In this document: piece after piece, positions 1 through 8,860 of the stretch
How the letters are laid out: each line of letters begins with the position of its first letter
Numbering within the stretch: position 1 is the first letter of the stretch
Assembly (NCBI RefSeq): GCF_050946405.1
Contig: NZ_JBMNUS010000002.1
Location: forward strand, 1 to 64,000
Origin: Pseudochelatococcus sp050946405
GTDB taxonomy: Bacteria > Pseudomonadota > Alphaproteobacteria > Rhizobiales > Beijerinckiaceae
Reading direction: 5' to 3'
DNA length: 64,000 nucleotides
The notes under the pieces: generated by a model
The model's input: the letters and a program-made list of their open reading frames with translations, nothing else
Told to the model about the DNA's origin: nothing
The model's database searches: none
Translations under genes and position numbers: made by a program

Positions 1-80
1 GTTTTTTTGGGGGGGGTGCCCCCCCCCCCCCCCCCCCCCCCCCCCTCCCAAGGAGTACTGACTTTTTTTTTATTGAGGGC
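1..80. other. Homopolymer-rich contig end
   Basis: The first 80 bases are runs of T, G and above all C, with a further T run at about 64-72. Nothing else in the window looks like this. It is most simply read as low-quality sequence at a contig end, not as biology. From 81 to 456 I see no convincing gene; short overlapping ORFs there show no recognisable protein. An AT-richer patch lies at about 370-420, and a short direct repeat (CCGTCGTCGAG) occurs at about 424 and 445. Confidence 0.55.
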
Positions 81-456
81 GGAGTAGTCTATTGCGGTGT
101 TCAACATCTTGCTTTCCTTGACGGGCTCAGATCCCCCTAACAAAACCTCTCAGGTCGGCTGGCCAATACTTTCAGCCTCCTGCGGCGTTGCCGGTACTCG
201 CCGATGCAACCAGCATCGACGACCTTCGGCGCCTTGCAGGAGGGCCAAAATCTCCCGGCCTTCCTCAACCCTTTTGCTAAGGATTCTTAGATCATGCGAC
301 GCATGTATCGCACAGATAACGCGCATTGCGCCATGCGCGGTTGTGCAATCGCAATTTTTCCAGAATGCATGACATGCTTTACATGAGATGTGATATAATT
401 GTCGTAAGATATTAGCCGGCATTCCGTCGTCGAGGCATGAAAACCGTCGTCGAGCC

Positions 457-484
457 ATAAAAAAACCCCGGCGGAGCCGGGGTT
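457..484 (-). terminator. Rho-independent terminator of acs
   Basis: An inverted repeat AACCCCGGC-GGA-GCCGGGGTT spans 464-484. Read on the minus strand it is followed by a run of T (the A run at 459-465). It lies about 40 bases past the acs stop codon, the expected place and orientation for an intrinsic terminator. Confidence 0.85.
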
Positions 485-523
485 CGGATGTTCGTTCGGC
501 CGGGAAGATGCTTGCCGGAAGGG

Positions 524-2467
524 TCAGTCGTGCCGATTCTGGCGGTTGCCGATCAGATCGTCCACGACGGAAGGATCGGCCAGCGTCGACGTATCGCCGA
601 GATTGCCGAATTCGTCCTCGGCGATCTTGCGCAGGATGCGGCGCATGATCTTGCCGGAGCGGGTCTTGGGCAGGTTGGGCGCGAACTGGATGAGGTCCGG
701 CGAGGCGATGGGGCCGATCTCCCGGCGCACCCAGGTGACGAGTTCCTTGCGCAGTTCGTCGGACGGTTCCTCGCCTTCCATCAGCGTGACATAGGCGTAG
801 ATGCCCTGGCCCTTGATGTCGTGCGGATAGCCGACGACGGCGGCTTCCGACACCTTGGCGTGGGCGACGAGCGCGGATTCCACTTCCGCCGTGCCCATGC
901 GGTGGCCGGAAACGTTGATCACGTCGTCGACGCGCCCGGTGATCCAGTAATAGCCGTCCGCGTCGCGCCGCGCGCCGTCGCCTGTGAAGTAGAAGCCGGG
1001 GTAGGTCGCGAAATAGGTTTCCTCGAAGCGCTTGTGATCGCCGTAGATGGTGCGCATCTGGCCCGGCCAGCTATCGGTGATGACGAGATTGCCTTCCGCC
1101 GCGCCCTCGATGACACGGCCTTCGTTATCCACGATGGCCGGCTGCACGCCGAAGAGCGGCAGGGTGGCGGAGCCGGGCTTGAGATCGGTGGCGCCGGGCA
1201 GCGGCGAGATCATGAAGCCGCCGGTTTCCGTCTGCCACCACGTGTCGACCACCGGGCAGCGGTTGTCGCCGACGACGCGGTAATACCATTCCCACACCTC
1301 GGGGTTGATCGGCTCGCCGACCGAGCCCAGCAGGCGCAGCGAGGCGCGCGACGTGCTCTTCACCGGCTCGTCGCCCGCCTGCATCAGCGAGCGGATGGCG
1401 GTGGGGGCGGTGTAGAAGATGTTGACCTTGTGCTTGTCGACGACCTGCCAGAAGCGGGAAATGTCGGGATAGGTCGGCACGCCCTCGAACATCAGCGTCG
1501 TCGCGCCGTTGGCGAGAGGGCCGTAAACGATGTAGCTGTGGCCCGTCACCCAGCCCACGTCCGCCGTGCACCAGTAGACGTCGCCCTCGTGATAGTCGAA
1601 CACGTACTGGTGCGTCAGCGCGGCGTAGACCAGATAGCCGCCGGTCGTGTGCAGCACGCCCTTCGGCTTGCCGGTGGAGCCGGAGGTATAGAGGATGAAC
1701 AGCGGATCCTCGGCGTTGACCTCGACGGCCGGGCAATCGGTCGTCACCTGCTCGACGGCCTCGTGATACCAGACGTCGCGGCCCGGCTCCATCGGGATGT
1801 CGGCGCCGGTGCGGCGCACGACGAGAACGTGCTCGACGCCCGACACGCGGTTGAGGGCCGCGTCGACATTGGCCTTGAGCGGCACCTTGCGGCCGCCGCG
1901 CAGACCCTCGTCCGCCGTGATGACGAATTTGGAGCCGCAATCCTCGATGCGGCTGGCCAGCGAATCGGGAGAGAAGCCGGCGAAGACGAGCGAATGCACC
2001 GCGCCGAGCCGCGCGCAGGCCAGCATGGCGAAGGCGGCCTCGGGAATCATCGGCAGGTAGATGGTGATGCGGTCGCCCTTCTCGACGCCGCGGTTGCGCA
2101 GCACGTTGGCGAGTTCCGCCACGCGGTCGTGCAGTTCCTGATAGGTGATGTGGCGGGATTCGGACGGATTGTCGCCTTCCCAGATGATCGCGGTCTGGTT
2201 GGCGCGATGCGGCAGATGCCGGTCGATGCAATTGTGCGCGACGTTCAGCGCGCCGTCCTCGAACCAGCGGATCGAAACGTTGCCGGGCTCGAACGAAGTG
2301 TTCTTGACCTTCGTGTAAGGCGCGAACCAGTCGAGCCGCTTGCCGTGCTCGCCCCAGAAGGCGTCAGGGTCGTTGACCGATTGCGCATACCATTCCTGGT
2401 AGGTCTTCCGGTCGATGAGGGCCCGCTGCTTCCATTCGTCGGTGACGGTATGAATAATCTCTGACAT
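524..2467 (-). CDS. acs: Acetyl-coenzyme A synthetase
   Basis: Activates acetate to acetyl-CoA through an acetyl-AMP intermediate (ATP to AMP plus PPi); cytoplasmic. The 647-residue protein has the family's usual length. Visible landmarks are the AMP-binding P-loop-like YTSGSTGKPKG motif, the WWQTETGG motif, the YFTGDGARRD hinge region and the C-terminal PKTRSGK motif, whose lysine is the acetylation-controlled catalytic residue of the family. The ATG at 2467 was chosen because a GGGAGAG ribosome site lies just upstream and the protein then begins MSEIIHTV, typical of Acs; the frame stays open 13 codons further. It is a single-gene unit ending in the terminator at 457-484. Confidence 0.97.
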   Translation of the reverse strand: MSEIIHTVTDEWKQRALIDRKTYQEWYAQSVNDPDAFWGEHGKRLDWFAPYTKVKNTSFEPGNVSIRWFEDGALNVAHNCIDRHLPHRANQTAIIWEGDNPSESRHITYQELHDRVAELANVLRNRGVEKGDRITIYLPMIPEAAFAMLACARLGAVHSLVFAGFSPDSLASRIEDCGSKFVITADEGLRGGRKVPLKANVDAALNRVSGVEHVLVVRRTGADIPMEPGRDVWYHEAVEQVTTDCPAVEVNAEDPLFILYTSGSTGKPKGVLHTTGGYLVYAALTHQYVFDYHEGDVYWCTADVGWVTGHSYIVYGPLANGATTLMFEGVPTYPDISRFWQVVDKHKVNIFYTAPTAIRSLMQAGDEPVKSTSRASLRLLGSVGEPINPEVWEWYYRVVGDNRCPVVDTWWQTETGGFMISPLPGATDLKPGSATLPLFGVQPAIVDNEGRVIEGAAEGNLVITDSWPGQMRTIYGDHKRFEETYFATYPGFYFTGDGARRDADGYYWITGRVDDVINVSGHRMGTAEVESALVAHAKVSEAAVVGYPHDIKGQGIYAYVTLMEGEEPSDELRKELVTWVRREIGPIASPDLIQFAPNLPKTRSGKIMRRILRKIAEDEFGNLGDTSTLADPSVVDDLIGNRQNRHD

Positions 2468-2649
2468 CGCTTCTCTCCCGGCTGTCCGCGTTCGGGGCGG
2501 GCGCAATGCCGCCCCCGCAGGTTATTCATCGCGATCCTTTCGCGGATCCGTGCAGGGAATGTAGGCGCAGGAACGGGCCGGCCGCAAGTCTTGGATCTAT
2601 TCCACTTTCTGCTAATGCAAAACGCGACGCAGGTGTCGCGGCGGGCCGG

Positions 2650-3063
2650 TTACAGCCCGCCGAGCTCCAGCACGACGGCCCATTCCGCATCCGTCACCGG
2701 CTGCACCGAGAGGCGGGAATTGTTGACCAGCACCATGTCGGCAAGGCGGGGCTCCTGCCTGATCTCCTGTAAAGTCACCGGCCGCTTCAGGGGCCGCACC
2801 GCCTTCAGGTCCACCATGCCGAAGCGGCCCGTTTCGTCGGAGGGATCGGGATAATATTCCCGCACGACCTCGACGACGCCCACGATCGCCTTGCCCTCGT
2901 TGGAATGGTAGAAAAAGCCCGTGTCGCCGTTCCTCATCGCCTGTAGGTGCTTGCGCGCGAGGAAGTTGCGCACGCCGTTCCACGGCTCGCCCGCATCGCC
3001 TTTCGCCACCTGATCGTCCCAGGACCATACGTTCGGTTCGGACTTGTAGAGCCAGTGCGCCAT
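2650..3063 (-). CDS. EVE domain-containing protein
   Basis: A 137-residue protein that is one whole EVE domain, a PUA-like fold proposed to bind modified bases in nucleic acid. It begins MAHWLYKSEPNVWSWDDQ, very typical of the alphaproteobacterial family (related to eukaryotic THYN1). Further family signatures are the GVRNFLARKHL stretch and the FYHSNEGKAIVG segment. It starts three bases after the gpsA stop, with a GGAGACC ribosome site inside gpsA, so it is the last gene of a tsaD-gpsA-EVE operon, a common rhizobial arrangement. Its substrate in bacteria is not established. Confidence 0.9.
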   Translation of the reverse strand: MAHWLYKSEPNVWSWDDQVAKGDAGEPWNGVRNFLARKHLQAMRNGDTGFFYHSNEGKAIVGVVEVVREYYPDPSDETGRFGMVDLKAVRPLKRPVTLQEIRQEPRLADMVLVNNSRLSVQPVTDAEWAVVLELGGL

Positions 3064-3066
3064 GGT

Positions 3067-4062
3067 TCAGGTCTCCGGTTTGACGGGGCGGTTCATCAGT
3101 GTCTCGATCGCCTGCCCGATCGAGATGCGGCCGGCGATGACGGCCTCCGCCGCCTCGCAGACGGGCATCTCGACGCCCACCTCGCGCGCCTTCGCGGTGA
3201 GGACGGAGGCGGTGAGCGCGCCTTCCACCAGCTTGCCGCCGGCGGCCCGCACGGGCGGCTCGCCCCGGCCGAGCGCCTCGCCGAAGGAGAAGTTGCGCGA
3301 CTGGCCGGAACCGCAGGTCAGCACGGTATCGCCGAGGCCGGAAAGTCCCATCAGCGTTTCCGGGCGGGCGCCGAAGGCGCGGGCGAAACGCACGATCTCC
3401 GCGAAGCCGCGCGCCAGCAGGGCGGCGCGGGCGCTTTCGCCGAGCCGCCGGCCGTGCACGACGCCGCAGGCGATGGCGAGCACGTTCTTGGCCGCGCCGC
3501 CGATCTCGACGCCGCGCACGTCCGATCCGTGGTAGATGCGCAGCGTCGGGCTCGACAGCGCCCGCGCCAGCGCGGCGGCGAGCGGTTCGTCGCGGCTCGC
3601 GAGGATGATGGCGGTCGGCAGGCCGCGCGCCACATCCGCCGCGAAGCTCGGCCCGGACAGCACGGCGGGAATGGCGGACGGCGCTTCCTCGACCACGATC
3701 TCGCTCAGGAAGCGCCCGGTGCCGCGCTCGATGCCCTTGGCGCAGACCACCACCGGCATGCCGAGCGGCAGCCGGCAGGCGACCGACGCCAGCGCCGCGC
3801 GCAGATGCTGCGCCGGCACGGCGATCAGCGCCGCGCCCGCCGCGGCGAGCGCCGCCGGATCGGCCGTGACCTCGACATTGGGCGACAGCGCGACGCCGGG
3901 CAGGAAGCGGGCGTTCTCGCGCGCCGCGGCGATGGCGGCGGCGCGCCCGGCGTCCCGGTCGATCAGCGTGACGGAAAGGCCCTTGTGGCCGAAGGCGTTG
4001 GCGAGCGCCGTGCCCCAGGCGCCGGCCCCCAGAATGGCGATGGGGCGCGCGGGAATGGTCAT
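3067..4062 (-). CDS. gpsA: Glycerol-3-phosphate dehydrogenase [NAD(P)+]
   Basis: Reduces dihydroxyacetone phosphate to sn-glycerol 3-phosphate for phospholipid synthesis; cytoplasmic. The 331-residue length is normal. The N-terminal Rossmann motif GAGAWGTALA is followed by the CAKGIE segment and the GAAKNVLAIACG segment carrying the active-site lysine. The start overlaps the tsaD stop by four bases (ATGA), indicating translational coupling in the operon. Confidence 0.97.
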   Translation of the reverse strand: MTIPARPIAILGAGAWGTALANAFGHKGLSVTLIDRDAGRAAAIAAARENARFLPGVALSPNVEVTADPAALAAAGAALIAVPAQHLRAALASVACRLPLGMPVVVCAKGIERGTGRFLSEIVVEEAPSAIPAVLSGPSFAADVARGLPTAIILASRDEPLAAALARALSSPTLRIYHGSDVRGVEIGGAAKNVLAIACGVVHGRRLGESARAALLARGFAEIVRFARAFGARPETLMGLSGLGDTVLTCGSGQSRNFSFGEALGRGEPPVRAAGGKLVEGALTASVLTAKAREVGVEMPVCEAAEAVIAGRISIGQAIETLMNRPVKPET

Positions 4063-5162
4063 GCATGCGCCTCCGCGACGGTGGTTCCGGCCGTGCGGCT
4101 TTCCGTTGTTTCGCCCGCGCCGACGCTCTCGAGCGGCCAGCGCGCGCGGGCGGGGGCGGCGAGGTCGTCGACGAGGCCCAGCCGCAGGCGCTCCAGCCCC
4201 GCCCAGCCGATCATGGCGCCGTTATCGGTGCACAGCGCCGGCGGCGGCGTCACCAGCCTGAGGCCGCTCTCGGCGGCGAGCCGGTGCAGCGCCGCGCGGA
4301 TCGCGCCGTTGGCCGCCACGCCGCCGGCGACGACGAGCGCGTTGGGCCGCCCGGCGACCTCGCGGAAGGCGCGCAGGCCCGCCCGCGTGCGGTCGACGAC
4401 GATATCGACGATGGCCGCCTGAAACGACGCGCACAGATCCGCGATATCGGTGCTGCTCAGCGGCGAGACGCGCTCGCCCTCGATGCGCACGGCGGTCTTG
4501 AGCCCGGAGAGCGAGAAGTCCGGCGCGGCCCGCCCGTTCAGGGGGCGCGGCAGGGCGAAGCGCTCGGGATTGCCGCGCGCCGCCTGTCTTTCCACCTCTG
4601 GCCCGCCGGGGTAGGGCAGGCCGAGCATCTTCGCCGTCTTGTCGAAGGCCTCGCCGATGGCGTCGTCGATGGTGGTGCCGAGGCGCAGGTAGTCGCCCAC
4701 CCCGCGCACCGCGACGAGCTGCGTATGGCCGCCCGACACCAGCAGCAGCAGGTAGGGAAACGGCACCTCGTCGGTGAGGCGCGGAGTGAGCGCGTGCGCT
4801 TCCAGATGGTTGACGGCGATGAACGGTTTGCCGGCGACGAGCGCCAGCGCCTTCGCGGCCGTGAGCCCCACGATCACGCCGCCGATGAGGCCGGGGCCGG
4901 CGGCGGCCGCTACCGCGTCGACGTCGCGCAGGCTCACGCCCGCCTCGCCGAGCGCGCGGGCGACGATGTGGTCGATCACCTCGACATGGGCGCGCGCCGC
5001 GATCTCCGGCACCACGCCGCCATAGGGCGCGTGCTGGGCGATCTGGCTGAGCACGACGTTGGAGAGGATGCCGGGGCGGCCGTTTTCATCCGTCTCCACC
5101 ACCGCGGCGGCGGTTTCATCGCAGGTGGATTCGATTCCGAGAACTCGCATCGTCTGATTCAT
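4059..5162 (-). CDS. tsaD: tRNA N6-adenosine threonylcarbamoyltransferase
   Basis: Transfers the threonylcarbamoyl group to A37 of ANN-decoding tRNAs (t6A), working with TsaB and TsaE. The 367-residue protein begins with the ASKHA-type motif LGIESTCDETAAAVV; the metal-binding HLEAH is present, as are the SGGHTQL and GGVAANGAIR segments. A start at the internal ATG (5150, MRVLGIEST) is also possible. It heads the minus-strand operon and is divergent from hemC across about 220 bases that must hold both promoters. Confidence 0.96.
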   Translation of the reverse strand: MNQTMRVLGIESTCDETAAAVVETDENGRPGILSNVVLSQIAQHAPYGGVVPEIAARAHVEVIDHIVARALGEAGVSLRDVDAVAAAAGPGLIGGVIVGLTAAKALALVAGKPFIAVNHLEAHALTPRLTDEVPFPYLLLLVSGGHTQLVAVRGVGDYLRLGTTIDDAIGEAFDKTAKMLGLPYPGGPEVERQAARGNPERFALPRPLNGRAAPDFSLSGLKTAVRIEGERVSPLSSTDIADLCASFQAAIVDIVVDRTRAGLRAFREVAGRPNALVVAGGVAANGAIRAALHRLAAESGLRLVTPPPALCTDNGAMIGWAGLERLRLGLVDDLAAPARARWPLESVGAGETTESRTAGTTVAEAHA

Positions 5163-5382
5163 TCACCATGAATTTTCGCAGCATAGCACAAACTTGCCGC
5201 CGGGTTTCGCTTTCGCCCTCCCTCACTATATAGTCGCCGGCGAAGAAGGCGCGACTCGTGCGGCGGGATCGGAGGCCGGAAACGGCCGTTTTCCACCGGC
5301 AGAGTCATTCGCCGCCGCCGTCGTCCTCGCCCGGCCGGGCCGGACGACGCCCCGACCATGTCCGAACCGGGATCGATTCGCC
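5163..5382. promoter_or_regulatory. Divergent tsaD/hemC promoter region
   Basis: The 220 bases between the tsaD start and the hemC start hold the promoters of two divergent operons. The stretch includes the locally AT-richer TCACTATATAGTCG at about 5223. I could not assign individual -35 and -10 boxes with confidence. Confidence 0.4.
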
Positions 5383-6357
5383 GTGACGCTGAATTCCTTG
5401 CCCACCCCGCTCGTCATCGCAACGCGCGGCAGTCCGCTGGCGCTGGCGCAGGCGCGCGAGACCGCGCGCGCGCTCGGCGGCGTGCTGGGCATCGGCGACC
5501 CGCTCGGCGACAGCGCGCCGGACGGCATCGTCATCGAGGCCATGCGCACGACCGGCGATCTCATCCAGGACCGCGCCCTGTCGGAGGCGGGCGGCAAGGG
5601 CCTGTTCACGAAGGAGCTCGACGCCGCGCTGCTCGAAGGCCGCGCGCATCTGGCCGTGCATTCCGCCAAGGACCTGCCCACGGAGCTGCCGCCGGGCCTC
5701 GTCATCGCCGGCTGTCTGCCGCGCGAGGACGTGCGGGACGCCTTCATCAGCCTGACGGCCGCCTCGCTCGCGGCGCTGCCGGCGGGCGCCGTGGTCGGCA
5801 CCGCCTCGTTGCGGCGCCAGGCGCAGGTGCTGCGGCTGCGGCCCGATCTCGCCGTCACCCTCCTGAGGGGCAATGTCGGCACGCGCCTGCAACGCCTTCA
5901 CGAAGGCGCGGTCGACGCCACATTGCTCGCCATGGCGGGGCTCAACCGGCTGGGGCTCGCCAACCGGGCGACGGCGGCCATCCCGGTCGCGGACATGCTG
6001 CCGGCGATCGGGCAGGGGGCCATCGCCATCGTGGCGCGCGAGGCGGACGAAGGCGTGCGGGAGGCGGTGGCACGCCTTGCCGACCGGCCCACGGGCATCG
6101 CGCTGGAGGCGGAGAGGGCCTTCCTGCGCGTGCTGGACGGCTCGTGCCGCACGCCCATCGCGGGCTACGCGCGTCTTACGGATGGCGGCATCCGCTTCGA
6201 CGGCCTGCTGCTTTCCACGGACGGGCGGGAAGCGGTGGCCGCGTCCCGCGAGGGAGCGCCCGAGGAGGCGCGCGCGCTCGGCGAGGATGCGGGGCGGGAA
6301 GTGCTGGCGCGCGCCGCGCCGGCGCTGCTGGCGCATCGCGCGGGCGGGTCTTCGTGA
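5383..6357 (+). CDS. hemC: Hydroxymethylbilane synthase (porphobilinogen deaminase)
   Basis: Condenses four porphobilinogens into hydroxymethylbilane, a cytoplasmic heme and corrin precursor. The protein (about 324 residues) has the N-terminal IATRGSPLALAQA motif, the KDLPTELP loop, the GTASLRRQAQ stretch, and LDGSCRTPIAGYA, whose cysteine carries the dipyrromethane cofactor. The GTG at 5383 was chosen because homology begins just after it; the frame is open upstream to 5194, but that part looks untranslated. A TTG at 5398 is the alternative. Its stop overlaps the hemD start. Confidence 0.95.
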   Translation: MTLNSLPTPLVIATRGSPLALAQARETARALGGVLGIGDPLGDSAPDGIVIEAMRTTGDLIQDRALSEAGGKGLFTKELDAALLEGRAHLAVHSAKDLPTELPPGLVIAGCLPREDVRDAFISLTAASLAALPAGAVVGTASLRRQAQVLRLRPDLAVTLLRGNVGTRLQRLHEGAVDATLLAMAGLNRLGLANRATAAIPVADMLPAIGQGAIAIVAREADEGVREAVARLADRPTGIALEAERAFLRVLDGSCRTPIAGYARLTDGGIRFDGLLLSTDGREAVAASREGAPEEARALGEDAGREVLARAAPALLAHRAGGSS

Positions 6358-7115
6358 TGGCGGCGGGCGCGGCCGCCGCCGGGTTGCGCGTGCTGGTGCT
6401 GCGCCCGCAGGCGGCGGGGCTGCGCACGGCGGCGCGTCTTGCGGCGCTCGGTCACGTTCCGCTGGCCGCGCCGGTGATGTCCATCGCGGCGACGGGCGCG
6501 CCGCCGCCGGCAGGCCCGTTCGACGCCCTCGCCGTCACCAGCGCCGCGGCGCTGCCGGCGCTGGTGCAACTGCCGGACGACATGCGGGATCTGCCGCTGC
6601 TGGCCGTCGGCGAGCGCACGGCGCTGCTGGCACGCGCCGACGGCTTCGCCAGGGTGCATGCGGCGGACGGCGAGCGCCATTCGCTCGCGCGGCTCGCGCG
6701 CCGGCTTTTCGCCTCCGCCGGGGGAGCGCGCCTGTTGCTGGCGCTGGGGCGCGATCACAAGGCGGACACCACGGAGCTGCTGCGCGGGGCGGGCGTCGAT
6801 CCGGTCGAGTGGATCGTCTATGCCGCGCAGGCGAAGCCGGAGTTGCCGGAGGCCGCGCGCCGCGCCCTGTCGGATGGGCAGGTCGACGCGGTGCTGCATT
6901 ACTCCCGGCGCAGCGCCGCCATCGCCATGGATCTCGTCGCGCGGGCCGGGCTGTGGGAGGCTTTCGCGCCGTTGCCGCACGCCGTTCTGTCGGAGGATGT
7001 GGCGGCGCCCCTGCATGAGCGCGGCGTCGCCCGCGTGCTGACGGCCGACCGGCCGCACGAAGACGCTCTGCTTGCGCTTTTGCCGGTGATTGATCTTCGG
7101 CAAGGCTCGCCATGA
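6357..7115 (+). CDS. hemD: Uroporphyrinogen-III synthase
   Basis: Cyclises hydroxymethylbilane to uroporphyrinogen III with inversion of ring D. This family is very divergent; the call rests on position (its ATG overlaps the hemC stop as TGATG), length (252 residues) and pattern: the N-terminal LRVLVLRPQAAGLRTAARL, the DALAVTSAAALPAL segment, and the C-terminal AVLHYSRRSAAIAMDLV and AVLSEDVAAPL segments typical of HemD. Cytoplasmic. It is translationally coupled to hemC and followed by mic60 and hemY. Confidence 0.9.
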   Translation: MAAGAAAAGLRVLVLRPQAAGLRTAARLAALGHVPLAAPVMSIAATGAPPPAGPFDALAVTSAAALPALVQLPDDMRDLPLLAVGERTALLARADGFARVHAADGERHSLARLARRLFASAGGARLLLALGRDHKADTTELLRGAGVDPVEWIVYAAQAKPELPEAARRALSDGQVDAVLHYSRRSAAIAMDLVARAGLWEAFAPLPHAVLSEDVAAPLHERGVARVLTADRPHEDALLALLPVIDLRQGSP

Positions 7116-7239
7116 GCAGGGCGGCGATGATACAAGAACAGCGGCGCGTATAGCGAAGGCTTCACGAATATGCCATCAGGTATCGGATACATCTGGTCCG
7201 ATGATGATTGGCCGGATAAATGCACGGAGGGATAGCCGC

Positions 7240-8856
7240 ATGACCGATGAAACGTCCAGCGGTCGCAGGATGGGCCGCGCGAGGCCGCGCCGCGAGCCGG
7301 CGACGATCGACCAGAAGCCGCTTTCCGTCACCGTCGGGCCAGACGACGCCGCCGTCCCGGCAGGCGCCGGGGAGGGCGCGGAAACGGATCGCCCCGTCGC
7401 GGAGCCCGCCGCGGGAGCGGGGACGATCGCTGCCTCGCCGACGGCCGCCGACGACGCGCCGGAGCAGGCGTCCGTTTCCGGCGACAGTGCTTCCGATACC
7501 GCGCGGGCGGAATCTTTCCGGGATGCGGAATCCTTCCGGGATTCGCCCCCGCCCGGCGAGGAGCCTTCCGCTCCGGCGGCCGAAACGTCCGGCCGCGACG
7601 AGGAGCCTGCCGCGCCTGAGCCGATCCCGCAGCGCGGACCTTCGCGCGCGGGCGGGCTGATCGTGGCCCTTCTCGCCGGCGGCGTCGCCGGCGCGGCCGT
7701 GGCTGCCGCCCTGCCGCTGCTTCTTGCGCCGCCCGGCGCCGATCAGGTGGCCCCGCGGCTGGAAGCCATCGAGCGCTCGCTTGCGCAGGCTGCGCCGCGC
7801 AGCGAGATCGAGGCGGTGTCGCGAGGGCTGGAGGAGTTGCGCGCGCGCGCCGCATCGGCGGAAGAGCGAATCGCGGCGCTCGCGGCCGCGCCCGGCGGCC
7901 CGGCGGCGGACAGCGAATCCCTCGCCGCGGCGGACAGCGCCATCGCGGACCTGCGCAGCATGATCGGCGATCTGGAGGTGCGCCTGACCACCGCCGGCGA
8001 TCAGGCGGCCGGCCGCGCGGCGCAGGTCGACGAGCGCTTGTCGGCGCTCGCGGGCCAGCTCGGCGGCGTGGAACAGACCATCGCCACGCTCGATCCGGCG
8101 CGCGTCGTCGCGACGGTGGACGAACAGGCCGCCCTGGCGCAGCGCGTTTCGGGGATCGAGACCGTCGTGCAGGACAAGCTGGGTCTGTTCGATCCCGTGC
8201 GCATCGCGGCGCTGGTGGACAAGCAGGCGGGCGATATCGCCCGGCTCGCGACGCGCGTGACCACGGCCGAAGGGGCCGTGAGCGAAACGGAGCGCAGGGT
8301 GCTGGCCGCCGGCGCCGCGAGCGGCGAACGCCTCGCGGCGGTGGCGCGCATCGCCGTCATCGGACGCCTGCGCGACGCCTTCGAGAGCGGCCAGCCTTTC
8401 CCGAGGGAGCTTGACGCCCTCGCGCAGCTCGGCGCGGGCGAGACGCAGCTTGCGCCGTTGCGCCGGGTCGCGGCGAGCGGGGTGGCGCTGCCGGCTTCGC
8501 TGGCGGCGGGCTTCTCCCGCTCGGCCGAAGCCTTCGGTGTGGAAGAGGTGCCGGCCGACGCCGGCATCGTCGACCGGCTCGCGGCGAGCGCGTCGCGGAT
8601 CGTGCGCATCCGGCCGGTGGATGCGGAAGCGGATTCCACCGACATCGCCGGGCAGGTCGCGGCGTTTCTGCGCCGCAACGACGCGGCGGCGGCGCTCGAC
8701 GCCTGGCGGCGTCTGCCCGGCGCCGCGCAGGAGCAGACCGGCGCGGTGGGCCAGGCATTGCAGGCGCGCGTCGATGCGCAGGCGGCGCTTGAGGCGCTGA
8801 CCCGCGCCGGCGTGGAGGCGCTGGAGACGGTCGCCGCCGCGGCGAAGGGAGAATGA
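7240..8856 (+). CDS. Mic60/mitofilin homologue (COG4223) of the heme operon
   Basis: A 538-residue inner-membrane protein: a disordered, acidic and Ala/Pro-rich N-terminal part (about 1-135), one membrane segment (about 138-163), a long coiled coil with many Ala/Glu/Arg heptads (about 170-390), and a conserved C-terminal mitofilin-type region (about 395-538). Alphaproteobacterial Mic60 is the known relative of the mitochondrial cristae-junction protein, and its gene commonly lies between hemD and hemY, as here. The ATG at 7240 has a strong GGAGGG ribosome site at 7226-7231. The frame is open further upstream without a good site. Confidence 0.88.
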   Translation: MTDETSSGRRMGRARPRREPATIDQKPLSVTVGPDDAAVPAGAGEGAETDRPVAEPAAGAGTIAASPTAADDAPEQASVSGDSASDTARAESFRDAESFRDSPPPGEEPSAPAAETSGRDEEPAAPEPIPQRGPSRAGGLIVALLAGGVAGAAVAAALPLLLAPPGADQVAPRLEAIERSLAQAAPRSEIEAVSRGLEELRARAASAEERIAALAAAPGGPAADSESLAAADSAIADLRSMIGDLEVRLTTAGDQAAGRAAQVDERLSALAGQLGGVEQTIATLDPARVVATVDEQAALAQRVSGIETVVQDKLGLFDPVRIAALVDKQAGDIARLATRVTTAEGAVSETERRVLAAGAASGERLAAVARIAVIGRLRDAFESGQPFPRELDALAQLGAGETQLAPLRRVAASGVALPASLAAGFSRSAEAFGVEEVPADAGIVDRLAASASRIVRIRPVDAEADSTDIAGQVAAFLRRNDAAAALDAWRRLPGAAQEQTGAVGQALQARVDAQAALEALTRAGVEALETVAAAAKGE

Positions 8857-8860
8857 GGCC

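Noticed and set aside
150..458. A 102-codon minus-strand ORF near the contig end.
   Set aside because: No recognisable domain, no ribosome site, overlapped by other random frames, and close to suspect sequence.
2612..4066. Long ORFs antisense to or out of frame with gpsA, acs, the heme genes and the V-type ATPase genes.
   Set aside because: In GC-rich DNA, shadow frames stay open by composition; these are Arg/Ala/Gly-rich with no family resemblance, and the true gene is clear in each case.
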